From Gammaproteobacteria bacterium (GTDB lineage Bacteria; Pseudomonadota; Gammaproteobacteria; Steroidobacterales; Rariloculaceae), in contig DASVDR010000029.1 in NCBI GenBank assembly GCA_036381015.1, forward strand, positions 160,676 to 224,675: a stretch of DNA of 64,000 bases, in the 5' to 3' direction. A program made the position numbers and the translations under genes. The notes below the pieces were generated by a model. That model ran no database searches, was not told the DNA's origin, and worked only from the letters and a program-made list of their open reading frames with translations. This document shows, in pieces, positions 26,222-34,517 of the stretch (position 1 is its first letter; the number at the start of each line of letters is the position of its first letter).

Positions 26222-27073
26222 ATGCGGTGGCGGGGACTCAGGCGCAGCCAAAACGTGCGCGACGCACGGGGACGTGGTCGAAGCGTCATGCCGCTCGCCC
26301 TCGGCGGGCGCGGCGGCGGCATCGCCGTGATCGTGATGCTCGTGATCGCGTTCCTGATCGGCGGGCCGGAGGCGGTGAATCTGCTGATGGGCGGCGGGAG
26401 CGACTACGCGTCGGATCCGGCGCCCGCGAGCGGAACGCCAAGCGACGAGGAAGGCGCCTTCGTCGCCGCGATCCTCGGGAGCACCGAGGACGTCTGGAGC
26501 GCGCTGTTCGCGGAGAGCGGCGCGTTCTACGAGCCGCCGGAGCTCACGTTGTTCGAGGGCGCCGTCGGCTCGGCGTGCGGCTACGCGAGCGCGGCGGTCG
26601 GGCCGTTCTATTGCCCCGGCGATCGGCGCGTCTACCTCGACACGTCGTTCTTCGACGAGCTTGCGCGTCTCGGAGGCCCCGGCGACTTCGCCGCCGCGTA
26701 CGTGATCGGCCACGAGATCGGGCACCACGTGCAGACGCTGCTCGGCACCTCCCGGGAGGTCGGCGAGCTCCAGGCGCGCTCGAGCGAGACCGACGCGAAT
26801 CGCCTCAGCGTGGCGATGGAATTGCAGGCGGACTGCTACGCGGGCGTCTGGGCGCATCACGCGAACCGGCAGCAGCACGTGCTCGAGCCTGGCGACGTCG
26901 CCGAAGGTCTCGCGGCCGCAGCCGCGATCGGGGACGACCGCCTTCAGCGTAACGCCGGCAGACGGGTCACGCCGGACGCGTTCACGCACGGCTCGTCCGA
27001 CGAGCGCCGGCGCTGGCTCGAGACCGGCCTTCGGAGCGGCCGGCCCGAGGACTGCGATACGTTCGGAGTGTGA
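26222..27073 (+). CDS. ypfJ: Neutral zinc metallopeptidase (YpfJ family)
   Basis: A 283-residue membrane-anchored putative metallopeptidase. The pattern MRWRGLRRSQNVRDARGRG, then one transmembrane segment (GIAVIVMLVIAFLIG) and a periplasmic domain is exactly that of YpfJ/KPN_02809 proteins. The zinc motif is VIGHEIGHHVQ, with ELQADCYAGVWA as the downstream glutamate region. Most members are uncharacterised. It follows argS by about 100 bases in the same direction. Confidence 0.92.
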   Translation: MRWRGLRRSQNVRDARGRGRSVMPLALGGRGGGIAVIVMLVIAFLIGGPEAVNLLMGGGSDYASDPAPASGTPSDEEGAFVAAILGSTEDVWSALFAESGAFYEPPELTLFEGAVGSACGYASAAVGPFYCPGDRRVYLDTSFFDELARLGGPGDFAAAYVIGHEIGHHVQTLLGTSREVGELQARSSETDANRLSVAMELQADCYAGVWAHHANRQQHVLEPGDVAEGLAAAAAIGDDRLQRNAGRRVTPDAFTHGSSDERRRWLETGLRSGRPEDCDTFGV

Positions 27074-27248
27074 CGGGGCATCGATCGAAGAATAAGGTGC
27101 GAGCGCGTGCCGCCCCGATCCGGTGGGCGCGCCGGCCCGCGCGGACCTGCAAGTGAAAGCCCGTCCGATTCGAGAGCCAGACGCGGGATGCGCCCGCGGC
27201 CGTGCCGAGGCATGCTTGGCGTGACGTTCGGCAACGAGGGCTGAATCA

Positions 27249-27334
27249 TGCGTCGATCGAGCTTGGCGCTTTCCGCAATTCGTCGCGTGGCTGCGCGCGA
27301 TCGCGGCGTGGGTCGCGGGGAAGGACGGCCGTGA
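27249..27334 (+). other. Possible 28-codon leader reading frame
   Basis: An ATG at 27249 with GAGGG nine bases upstream opens a 28-codon frame whose TGA overlaps the GTG start of the oxygenase gene (GTGA). The peptide is Arg-rich (MRRSSLALSAIRRVAARD...). The overlap would allow translational coupling. No homology is recognised, and chance is possible at this GC content. Confidence 0.3.
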
Positions 27335-28080
27335 GCGCGGCGGCCGCAGGGGCGCGGGCCAGCCGGCGCTCGCTCGAGATCGCGCGCCGCGTGCAAACGG
27401 CCGACTGGGCGCGGATCGCTCGAGATCTGGACGAAAGAGGCTGCGCGACGATCTCCGCGTTGCTGCACGACGAGGAGTGCGACGCGCTGGCGCGCTCGTA
27501 CACGGACGATCGCCTGTTTCGCAGCCGAATCGTCATGAGCCGGCACGGCTACGGCCGCGGCGAGTACAAGTACTTCGCATACCCGTTGCCCGGCATCATC
27601 CAGGAGCTGCGAAGCGAAATTTATCCGCGTCTCGTTCCGGTCGCGAACCGGTGGCACGAGGCCATGCGCGTCGACGTGCGCTTCCCGGCGACGCACCAAG
27701 AATTTCTGTCGCGTTGTCACGCGGCCGGCCAGCAGCGGCCGACGCCGCTGCTGCTTCGCTACGAGGCCGGCGACTACAACCGCCTCCATCAGGATCTTTA
27801 CGGCGAGCATGTCTTCCCGATTCAAGTCACGATCCTGCTGTCGGCGCCCGGACGGGATTTCACCGGCGGCGAATTCGTCTTGACGGAGCAGCGTCCGCGG
27901 ATGCAGTCCCGGGCCGAGGTCGTGCCGCTCGAGCGAGGCGATGCGGTCCTGTTTGCGGTGAGCCAACGGCCCGTGCCCGGCAAGCGCGGTCCCTCTCGGG
28001 TCACGATGCGTCACGGCGTCAGCCGCATCCGGTCCGGCGCGCGGTACACGGCGGGCGTCATCTTTCACGATGCCGCCTGA
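27331..28080 (+). CDS. 2OG-Fe(II) oxygenase (Oxygenase_NA-like)
   Basis: A 249-residue non-haem iron oxygenase. GTG 27331 with GGGGAAGGA upstream is preferred to an ATG at 27202 that would add an Arg-rich, unlikely N-terminus. DWARIARDLDERGCA, FAYPLPGIIQELR, NRLHQDLYG (HxD iron pair), then VTMRHGVSRI (distal His) and SGARYTAGVIFHDA (2OG arginine) match the family of small bacterial 2OG oxygenases sometimes linked to alkylated-DNA repair regulons. Substrate unknown. A short upstream frame overlaps its start. Confidence 0.85.
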   Translation: MSAAAAGARASRRSLEIARRVQTADWARIARDLDERGCATISALLHDEECDALARSYTDDRLFRSRIVMSRHGYGRGEYKYFAYPLPGIIQELRSEIYPRLVPVANRWHEAMRVDVRFPATHQEFLSRCHAAGQQRPTPLLLRYEAGDYNRLHQDLYGEHVFPIQVTILLSAPGRDFTGGEFVLTEQRPRMQSRAEVVPLERGDAVLFAVSQRPVPGKRGPSRVTMRHGVSRIRSGARYTAGVIFHDAA

Positions 28081-28120
28081 GCCCTCCGTCCGCATGCACC
28101 CACTCGCGGCCGATCCCGAC

Positions 28121-28588
28121 TCAGTCCGACTGCGCGACCGCGGCGGCTGCGGTCGGCAGATCGTGAATCGTCACGATGCCGCGGGGCATCGGCGCCTTGC
28201 GCGCGACGATCGCTTCCACGGCGCCCGCGTTGTGGAACGCGAATCCGGTGACGCGTCCCGCGGCGTCGGTTCGGAAGACCACGCGCCCGGCATCGGTCCT
28301 GAACGATCCGGATTCGTCCTCTGGATGCAGTCGTAAGGTCAGCAGGCCGAAGCTCGCGGGGACGTCGATCGTCAACGTACCGGCTTCGTGAATCACGGCG
28401 AACGCGACGCCCGTCGGCGTCTCGTATCGGCCGGCGTATCGGTCCAAGACGTCCGCTGCCGATCGATACGGCCGGATGATGTGATGGCCGTCGGCGAGCG
28501 CGACGACGGATGAGTCTTCCTCGGCAACCGCCGGCGAGAGGCACAGGACGGCGAGCGTGCCGAAGGCGATTCGAGAGATGTGTGTCAT
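28121..28588 (-). CDS. Secreted protein with a DUF3471-like domain
   Basis: A 155-residue exported protein with a signal peptide ending PAVAEED. VLDRYAGRYETPTGVAFAV, then GTLTIDVP and GRVTGFAFHNAG form the small beta domain often found at the C-terminus of beta-lactamase-family and other serine hydrolases (DUF3471-like), here standing alone. ATG 28588 has AGGGAG upstream. It is convergent with the oxygenase gene, and its own upstream region holds the acetyltransferase remnant. Function unknown. Confidence 0.72.
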   Translation of the reverse strand: MTHISRIAFGTLAVLCLSPAVAEEDSSVVALADGHHIIRPYRSAADVLDRYAGRYETPTGVAFAVIHEAGTLTIDVPASFGLLTLRLHPEDESGSFRTDAGRVVFRTDAAGRVTGFAFHNAGAVEAIVARKAPMPRGIVTIHDLPTAAAAVAQSD

Positions 28589-28836
28589 GGTTGGCTCCCT
28601 GTGAATGGCGGTCCCTCTTTCCAAGGACTGTGCCGACGCGCGGGCACGCGCGTAACGTGCTGAGTGGACGAAGAAAACGGGCGCCGCCGGGGATCGGGGG
28701 GCGCGATGCGGTTGGTGAAAGTCGCTAACTACTGGCGCGGCGCAACAGATGGCTGCGCATACGTTCAATTGGTCGTCGAGCCTGCTCGGAATTTCTCTCC
28801 CGCACGGTTCGGCAGTGAAGATGAAGGAGGCCCGCG

Positions 28837-28905
28837 ATGAATGGTCCGGATCCGAACGACAAGCACCCGATGAAGGCTTTCCCGCAGGTGTGTTTCATTA
28901 GGTAG
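28837..28905 (+). pseudogene. 5' remnant of a Vat/CatB-type acetyltransferase
   Basis: A 22-codon frame with an excellent GAAGGAGG ribosome binding site reads GPDPNDKHPMKAFPQVCFI before a TAG at 28903. This strongly recalls the N-terminus of hexapeptide-repeat xenobiotic acetyltransferases (Vat streptogramin and CatB types: GPNPNDKHP..GFPQVCFIKN). The normal continuation NPNIIVGDYTYYDDP is absent, and the next gene starts 36 bases later, so all left-handed beta-helix coils are gone. I read it as a truncated gene rather than a functional peptide, though translation of the stub is likely. Confidence 0.65.
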
Positions 28906-28941
28906 GGGGGAGCAGCGTCGCCTCAGAGCCGGGAGATCCCG

Positions 28942-29586
28942 ATGTACATTCCGAAGCCTCACGAAGAGACCGACCAGGCGGTCCTCTACGACCTGATTCG
29001 CGCGCACCCGCTCGGCACGTGGGCCGCGCCGGGCGACTGCGAGCTTATCGTCAACCACATCCCCTTCCTGGTGGATCCATCGCGCGGAACGTTCGGCACG
29101 CTGATGGGCCACGTCGCCCGAGCCAACCCGGTATGGCGAGCCTTTTCGAGGACGCTTCCGTCCGTAGTGGTCTTTCACGGTCCGGATACCTATATCTCGC
29201 CGTCCTGGTATCCGAGCAAGCAAGCTCACGGCCGGGTCGTGCCGACGTGGAACTACGTCGTCGTGCACGCCCATGGGATCCCGCGCGTCGTGGACGATTC
29301 CGCATGGCTCCTCGAGCACTTGAATCGGCTCACGGATACCCACGAAACGGGTCGCTCGCCGGCTTGGAAAGTGGCCGATGCGCCGCCGGACTTCGTCGAG
29401 CGCATGATCGAACGTCTCGTCGGCATCGAGATTCCGCTCGCGAAGCTCGAGGGCAAATGGAAGGTCAGCCAGAATCGGCCGCACGCCGACAAGCTCGGCG
29501 TCGTCGCCGGGCTGCGCGCGGAAAGCAGTCCGGTGTCGGCGGAGATGGCCGCGTGGGTGGAGCGCTACGCCTCGCGCGGCGAGTAA
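28942..29586 (+). CDS. PaiB-like FMN-binding protein
   Basis: A 214-residue protein of the PaiB/FMN-binding split-barrel family, annotated as a negative regulator of sporulation/degradative enzymes in Bacillus. MYIPKPHEE at the start, LGTW, NHIPFLVD, LMGHVARANPVWR, VVFHGPDTYISPSWYPSK, VPTWNYVVVHAHG and GKWKVSQNRP are family signatures. Full length. The truncated acetyltransferase start lies directly upstream. The flavin-binding role is known for the fold; its target here is unknown. Confidence 0.9.
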   Translation: MYIPKPHEETDQAVLYDLIRAHPLGTWAAPGDCELIVNHIPFLVDPSRGTFGTLMGHVARANPVWRAFSRTLPSVVVFHGPDTYISPSWYPSKQAHGRVVPTWNYVVVHAHGIPRVVDDSAWLLEHLNRLTDTHETGRSPAWKVADAPPDFVERMIERLVGIEIPLAKLEGKWKVSQNRPHADKLGVVAGLRAESSPVSAEMAAWVERYASRGE

Positions 29587-29738
29587 CCTACTTCGCGCCC
29601 TCAGCGGAACGTCCGGCCGGTTCGAGTTCAGGCGAGACGGCCTCCCGCGGCGCAGCGAGGCGCAACGCGCTCGCTGCCGGGAAGGAATCCCGAACGTCGC
29701 GTGTATATATGGGCGTGTGCCGCATCGGGAGGAAGACG

Positions 29739-30494
29739 ATGTCGATCGTGCGAGTCGCCGTGGTGTGCCTGGGGCTTTTGCTCGCGAGCGTCGTCAGGGC
29801 CGAGATAAAGGTCTACGACGTGGACTTCAAATATCAACGGGAGGTGTACGAGGCCTTGAACGAAATTCTGGTCCGAGATCCGGCGTTCGCGGGGCCCGGC
29901 ACCGCGTTCGGACGCGTGGAGCTGCTGCCGACCGGTCAAATCGTCGTCGACACCGCCCCCGCGACGCAGGCGCAGATCGAGCAGCTCCTCGCTGCCGTCG
30001 CGGCACGTCAAACGGACGTGTCGCCGAGTGCGAGGCTCCGTTACTGGGCCGTGCTCGGAAGCCCTGCGGCCGAGGCCGCCGGCGACACGCCGAGCATGCT
30101 GAGCGACGTGCTCGCCGAGCTCGAGCGCGTGCACGGCGATTTGACGTTTCGCGTGCTCGGCACGGCGACGCTCGTGACGGAATCGGGTCAGGAAGGCGAG
30201 GTCGAGGGCCGCCCGCTCACCGTGAGGCAGAGAGCTTACGTCCAGGGCGACACGGCGAGCGCGGAGATCGCCATGCGGCTGACCATCCGAGAGAGATTCG
30301 AGCCGGAGCTCGACAATGCCGGAAACGTCAACGTCTTCGCGACCACCCGAGTGGAGGAGACCGCACAAGAGCTGAATCTCAACGTGACGCTGAATCGCGG
30401 CGAGTTCCTCGTGCTCGGCGAGAACACCATTCAGACGCCCGGAGGCATCGACGGCACGCTGTTCTACATCGTCAACTGGCCGGCCGCCGAGTAG
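29739..30494 (+). CDS. Secreted secretin-like periplasmic protein
   Basis: A 251-residue exported protein: signal peptide (SIVRVAVVCLGLLLASVVRA), then ELLPTGQIVVDTAPATQAQIEQLLAAV, a pattern like a secretin N-domain. The C-terminus (LNLNVTLNRGEFLVLGENTI followed by DGTLFYIVNWP) resembles the GE.LVLGG element of secretins. The outer-membrane pore region is missing, so it is not a full secretin. ATG 29739 has GGGAGGAAG upstream. It is followed by an ECF sigma factor and a small membrane protein and may be the envelope part of that signalling unit (inference). Confidence 0.65.
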   Translation: MSIVRVAVVCLGLLLASVVRAEIKVYDVDFKYQREVYEALNEILVRDPAFAGPGTAFGRVELLPTGQIVVDTAPATQAQIEQLLAAVAARQTDVSPSARLRYWAVLGSPAAEAAGDTPSMLSDVLAELERVHGDLTFRVLGTATLVTESGQEGEVEGRPLTVRQRAYVQGDTASAEIAMRLTIRERFEPELDNAGNVNVFATTRVEETAQELNLNVTLNRGEFLVLGENTIQTPGGIDGTLFYIVNWPAAE

Positions 30495-30515
30495 AGCCGG
30501 CTCGAGGCTGCCGAC

Positions 30516-31022
30516 GTGGGGGGCGTCGACAAGGCGCTGTGGATCGAGCTGTATCGCGCGCTGGAGAAGCCGCTCTACAACGTGGTCTACCGTGTCCTCT
30601 GGGATGCCGCCGAGAGCCAGGACGTCGTGCAGGAAGCATTTCTTCGATGCTGGCGGCGCAAGGAGGATGTTCGAGCCGACGGAGTCAAAGGCCTGCTTTT
30701 CCGCACGGCTCTGAACCTCGCGAGCAATCGGCGTCGCCGCGACAAGCTCTGGCGCATGGTCGGGCTCGCGTCGGTGCCGGAGATCGCCGGCGAGAGCACG
30801 TGCCGGGACACGATCTCGAAGCCCGTGCGAGACGCGTTCGAAGCGCTGCCGGCGCAGCTCAAGCGAGTATTATTGTTGACCGAGATCGCCGGGATGACCT
30901 ACGCCGAGGTGGCCTCGACGCTCGGCGTTCGCGAGGGCACCGTGGGGTCTCGGCGCACGCGCGCGCTCGCGATCTTGCGCGAGCGGCTCGCGGCCGAAGG
31001 ACTGGATGGCGATGAGCATTGA
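30516..31022 (+). CDS. ECF-type RNA polymerase sigma factor
   Basis: A 168-residue group IV sigma factor. Region 2 includes LYNVVYRVLWDAAESQDVVQEAF, and region 4 includes LPAQLKRVLLLTEIAGMTYAEVAST and VREGTVGSRRTRAL. GTG 30516 lies 21 bases after the secretin-like gene stop, and the 3' end overlaps the next gene by 17 bases, so three genes are one unit. ECF factors normally act with a membrane-spanning anti-sigma factor, a role the next gene may fill. Confidence 0.9.
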   Translation: MGGVDKALWIELYRALEKPLYNVVYRVLWDAAESQDVVQEAFLRCWRRKEDVRADGVKGLLFRTALNLASNRRRRDKLWRMVGLASVPEIAGESTCRDTISKPVRDAFEALPAQLKRVLLLTEIAGMTYAEVASTLGVREGTVGSRRTRALAILRERLAAEGLDGDEH

Positions 31023-31377
31023 TCGGCACGGATTGTTCGAGCAGCTCGATCCCCCGCCCGGCGGTGCGGACGCCTTTCGGAGGCGCCTGGATGTCGCCGG
31101 ATCGAAGCGCCGCGCGCCGGGCCGCTACTTCGTGGTCGCCGTCTCGGCCGCGGCGCTAGTCGCCGTAGCGGCCGTTGCTCTCCTGATCCGCGGCGAGCGG
31201 ATTGCCGGCAGCGATTCCGAGCACGGGGTCGCGCTTTACGACGCTCCGCAGTTCGACCGGCTGCTCGGCCGGCCCCTCGAGCGCACGGAGCCGCGCGTCA
31301 TCCTCAACGACCGGAGGGTGCGCGTCGCCGAGATCCCGACCGAGCGCGGGAACGTCCGTATCTATCGGCTCGAGTAA
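31006..31377 (+). CDS. Single-pass membrane protein, possible anti-sigma partner
   Basis: A 123-residue protein with ~40 cytoplasmic residues, one transmembrane helix (YFVVAVSAAALVAVAAVALL, residues ~41-60) and a ~60-residue periplasmic tail ending GNVRIYRLE. It starts inside the sigma gene (17-base overlap), the usual position of an anti-sigma factor, but no zinc-binding ZAS motif (HxxxCxxC) is present. The anti-sigma role is therefore inferred only from position and topology. Confidence 0.6.
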   Translation: MAMSIDRHGLFEQLDPPPGGADAFRRRLDVAGSKRRAPGRYFVVAVSAAALVAVAAVALLIRGERIAGSDSEHGVALYDAPQFDRLLGRPLERTEPRVILNDRRVRVAEIPTERGNVRIYRLE

Positions 31378-31478
31378 AGCGGGTCGATGCGGTCCGGCGC
31401 CGCGCCGATCGCCGCCGGACCCGCCGGAAAGCTCTCGAGCGCGTCCTCGAGCGTCCGCACCGCGCCGGCGAGAGCGAG

Positions 31479-31835
31479 CTAGAACACGCTCCGCACCAGC
31501 CACTCCCCGATCGTGCCGATCACCGACATCATCAGCGCGCCGCCGAGCGCCCACCCGAAGCCGTCGAGGTGCAGGTGGTCGGTGAGCTTGTCGGTGAGCA
31601 CGAGCAGGATCGCGTTGATGATCCAGCGCGTGATGAACGCGAGCAGGTACGCGATCCCCAACGTCACGACCGTGAACACCGCGAACAGCAGCCAGCCGAG
31701 GAGGAAGTTCAGCACGCCGAAGATCGCGGCGACGAGGATCGCGCTGCCAAAGCTCTTCACGTGAAACCCCGGCAGGATGGCCGCCGTCAGCCACACGGCG
31801 ACCGAGAGGATCAGCCAAGAAAGCAACAGCTCCAT
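31479..31835 (-). CDS. Phage-holin-family membrane protein (PF04020-like)
   Basis: A 118-residue integral membrane protein with about four hydrophobic helices: LLLSWLILSVAVWLTAAILPG, then VKSFGSAILVAAIFGVLNF and LFAVFTVVTLGIAYLLAFITR, and a final segment near DGFGWALGGALMMSVIG. The motifs GF.V.sf..Ail.a.ifGvlN are those of the cyanobacterial/proteobacterial phage-holin-family IV (DUF360) proteins, which are chromosomal and unlinked to prophage. No phage genes surround it. Function unknown. Confidence 0.88.
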   Translation of the reverse strand: MELLLSWLILSVAVWLTAAILPGFHVKSFGSAILVAAIFGVLNFLLGWLLFAVFTVVTLGIAYLLAFITRWIINAILLVLTDKLTDHLHLDGFGWALGGALMMSVIGTIGEWLVRSVF

Positions 31836-32088
31836 CTCGAGCTCCTCGGGAAGTTATCGGGAAGCACCGAACCGGGCGTGCCGCTCCCGCCGGTCGCGCC
31901 CGCTCACGCGGCAGCTCGCCGGGGTTGAAGACAAGACGGAGCGGGACGACCAACCGCTTCGATTCTCGTTTGCCGCCGTCGGCAATTCAATTCCCGCGAC
32001 CGTCTCGCGTTGCCGTAGAAGCGCGCGGACGGTTAGTATCCGGCATGCCGAGTCGCGGCAGACGGCTTCAGCGAGGTGCAAGGTCACG

Positions 32089-32859
32089 ATGCGGTTCGTC
32101 ATTCTGATCCTCTTCGGGTCCGCCGCGGCGTTGCTCGCCGCCCGCGCGGCCGTCGCGCAGCATGCCACGGCGTACGACATCGAGAACGGGGCGCGCGCGT
32201 ACCAAACCAGCTGCGCGCCGTGCCATGGCCCGGACGGCAACCTCATCGCCGGCATCGACTTCGGCCGCGGCGTGTTCCGCAGGCCGCACTCGGACGAGGA
32301 GATCGCCGCGATCATCCTGAACGGCATCCCGAACACTCCGATGCCGCCAACGCCGGGAATATCCGAGGAGGAGGCCCTTCGCATCGTCGCTTACCTGCGC
32401 TCGATGGCGGCGGAGGGAGCGGGCTCGGCGGCTGCCGGCGACCCGGCGCGGGGCCGCGCGATCTTCGAAGGAAAGGGCGGGTGCCTCGACTGTCATCGCG
32501 TCGGCGGCCGAGGCTCGCGGCTCGGCCCGGACCTGAGCGGGATCGGCCTCGTGCGCCGCGCGGCCGAGCTCGAGCAGTCGCTGCTCGAGCCCGCGGCCGA
32601 GGTGCTCCCGGCCAACCGCTCCTACACCGTCGTTCCGAAGGGCGGAGAGCCGATCACCGGCCGCCTGCTGAATCATGATACGTATACCGTCCAGCTCATC
32701 GGTCCGGACGAGCGGCTGCGGTCGTTCGAGAAGGCGGAGCTCGTCCGTTACGGCTTCGCGGAGACTCCGATGCCGTCGTATCGCGGCGAGCTCACCGCTC
32801 AGGAGATTGCCGACGTCGTGAGCTACCTGACCACGCTGCACGGGGAGGACGCGCCATGA
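32089..32859 (+). CDS. Secreted diheme cytochrome c
   Basis: A 256-residue periplasmic electron carrier: signal peptide (cleavage near AAVAQHA), a first haem motif SCAPCHGPDG and a second CLDCHRVGG about 100 residues on. The second domain ends with a GLLNHDTYTVQL-type region seen in haem-binding domains of the membrane-bound dehydrogenase (PVC) group. Its TGA overlaps the ATG of the PQQ alcohol dehydrogenase by four bases, so it is very probably that enzyme's electron acceptor. Confidence 0.88.
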   Translation: MRFVILILFGSAAALLAARAAVAQHATAYDIENGARAYQTSCAPCHGPDGNLIAGIDFGRGVFRRPHSDEEIAAIILNGIPNTPMPPTPGISEEEALRIVAYLRSMAAEGAGSAAAGDPARGRAIFEGKGGCLDCHRVGGRGSRLGPDLSGIGLVRRAAELEQSLLEPAAEVLPANRSYTVVPKGGEPITGRLLNHDTYTVQLIGPDERLRSFEKAELVRYGFAETPMPSYRGELTAQEIADVVSYLTTLHGEDAP

Positions 32860-34502
32860 TTACGTTGATCGCGCACGTGTGCGGTATTCGAGCGCCGCTC
32901 CTGATCGGAGCGCTCGCCGCCTCGATGCCCCTTCAGGCTCAGGTCACGTTCGAGCGGATCCTGAACGCCGATCGCGAGCCGTGGAACTGGCTGAGCTACT
33001 CGGGCACGTTGTCGAACCAGCGCTACAGCCTGCTCGACCAGATCAACGTCGACAACGCGGATGAGCTCGAGCTCGCGTGGGTGTGGCAGGCGCGCTCGCT
33101 CGAGAAATTCGAGGCCACGGCGCTCGTCGTCGACGGCGTGCTCTACACCGTGCAGGCGCCGAACGACGTCGTCGCGCTCGATGCGGCCACCGGGCGGGTG
33201 TTCTGGACGTATCACCACGAGCCGTCGCCGGAGGCGCGCTTGTGCTGCGGCCGCGTGAACCGCGGTGTCGCGATCCTCGGCGACACGCTCTATATGGGCA
33301 CGATCGACGCGTACCTTCTCGCCATCGACGCGGTGAGCGGCCAGCTTCTGTGGAAGACGAAGGTGGCGGAGGCCGGCGAGCGCTACTCGATCACGATGGC
33401 GCCGACGGTCATCAAGGACAAGGTCGTCGTCGGCACGGCCGGCGGCGACATGGGGATCCGCGCGTTCATCGCGGCGTTCGACGCGAAGACGGGCGAGGAA
33501 GCATGGCGCTTCTACACGATCCCCGGTCCCGGAGAGCCCGGCCACGACACGTGGTCCGGAGACTCGTGGAAGACCGGAGGCGCGGCCGTCTGGAATGCAG
33601 GCGCGTACGATCCGGAGACGAACCTCGCGTTCTGGGGCACCGGCAATCCGGCGCCGGACTGGGACGGGCGCACCCGCCTCGGCGACAACCTCTACAGCAA
33701 CTGCGTCGTCGCGCTCGATGCGGACACCGGCGAGCTCGCCTGGTATTACCAGTTCACGCCTCACGACGAGCTCGATTACGACTCCACGCAGGTGCCGGTG
33801 CTCGCCGACATCGAGTGGCGCGGCGAGCCGCGCCGCGTGATGCTCTGGGCGAACCGTAACGGCCTGATGTACGTGCTCGACCGCGACACCGGCAAGCTGC
33901 TCCACGGCAAGCCGTACGTGAAGACGAACTGGTGGGCGGGCTTCGACGAAACCGGGCGCCCGCTGCGCACGCCGGGTATCGAGCCGACTCCGGAAGGCAC
34001 GCTGGTGCGGCCGCACGTGCACGGTGCCACGAACTGGGCCGCGCCGTCGTTCAGCCCCCGCACAGGCCTCTTCTACGTCTCGCACTGGGAGAACTCGGGA
34101 ATCATCGCGATCCTCGGCGAGTTTCCGCAGGGGGTCGGGGTCAACCGCCGGCAGACCGCGATGGGGCAGGTCAACCTGGAACCCTTCTTCAACAACGACG
34201 AGGAGGCGTACGGTGTCGTGCGCGCGTACGATCCCGACACGCTCGACCCGGTCTGGGAGCACCGGATGACGAACATCACGTGGGCGGGCGTGCTCACGAC
34301 GGCGGGGGACCTGCTCTTCGGCGGCGGCCGGGAGGGCTACTTCTTCGCGCTCGACGCCCGCAGCGGCGAGCTGTTGTGGAAGGCATCGCTCGGCGGCCAG
34401 ATCAACAGCGCGCCGATGAGCTACGCCGTAGACGGCCGTCAGTACGTGACGATCGCCGCGGGTACGGCCTTGTTCGCTTTCGCGCTGCCCGAGGACGAAT
34501 AA
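32856..34502 (+). CDS. PQQ-dependent alcohol dehydrogenase (XoxF-like active site)
   Basis: A 548-residue periplasmic quinoprotein of the methanol/ethanol dehydrogenase family, an eight-bladed propeller. The vicinal disulphide over PQQ is C130-C131 (RLCCGRVNRG), and the metal-ligand asparagine N264 is in WGTGNPAP. The catalytic aspartate D307 lies in HDELDYD, followed by D309. Aspartate two residues after the catalytic one is the mark of lanthanide-dependent enzymes; calcium types have Ala, Ser or Thr there. There is no fused haem domain; a separate diheme cytochrome overlaps upstream. glpK follows 15 bases downstream. The substrate is not predictable; alcohols or glycerol-like polyols are candidates. 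Confidence 0.92.
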   Translation: MITLIAHVCGIRAPLLIGALAASMPLQAQVTFERILNADREPWNWLSYSGTLSNQRYSLLDQINVDNADELELAWVWQARSLEKFEATALVVDGVLYTVQAPNDVVALDAATGRVFWTYHHEPSPEARLCCGRVNRGVAILGDTLYMGTIDAYLLAIDAVSGQLLWKTKVAEAGERYSITMAPTVIKDKVVVGTAGGDMGIRAFIAAFDAKTGEEAWRFYTIPGPGEPGHDTWSGDSWKTGGAAVWNAGAYDPETNLAFWGTGNPAPDWDGRTRLGDNLYSNCVVALDADTGELAWYYQFTPHDELDYDSTQVPVLADIEWRGEPRRVMLWANRNGLMYVLDRDTGKLLHGKPYVKTNWWAGFDETGRPLRTPGIEPTPEGTLVRPHVHGATNWAAPSFSPRTGLFYVSHWENSGIIAILGEFPQGVGVNRRQTAMGQVNLEPFFNNDEEAYGVVRAYDPDTLDPVWEHRMTNITWAGVLTTAGDLLFGGGREGYFFALDARSGELLWKASLGGQINSAPMSYAVDGRQYVTIAAGTALFAFALPEDE

Positions 34503-34517
34503 GACCGGGGCTCGACG

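Noticed and set aside
31378-31478. In-frame continuation after the holin-family stop on the minus strand (reads GAVRTLEDALESFPAGPAA)
   Set aside because: Holin-family proteins end where the annotated gene ends; the extension has no recognised homology and probably reflects GC-rich open frames.
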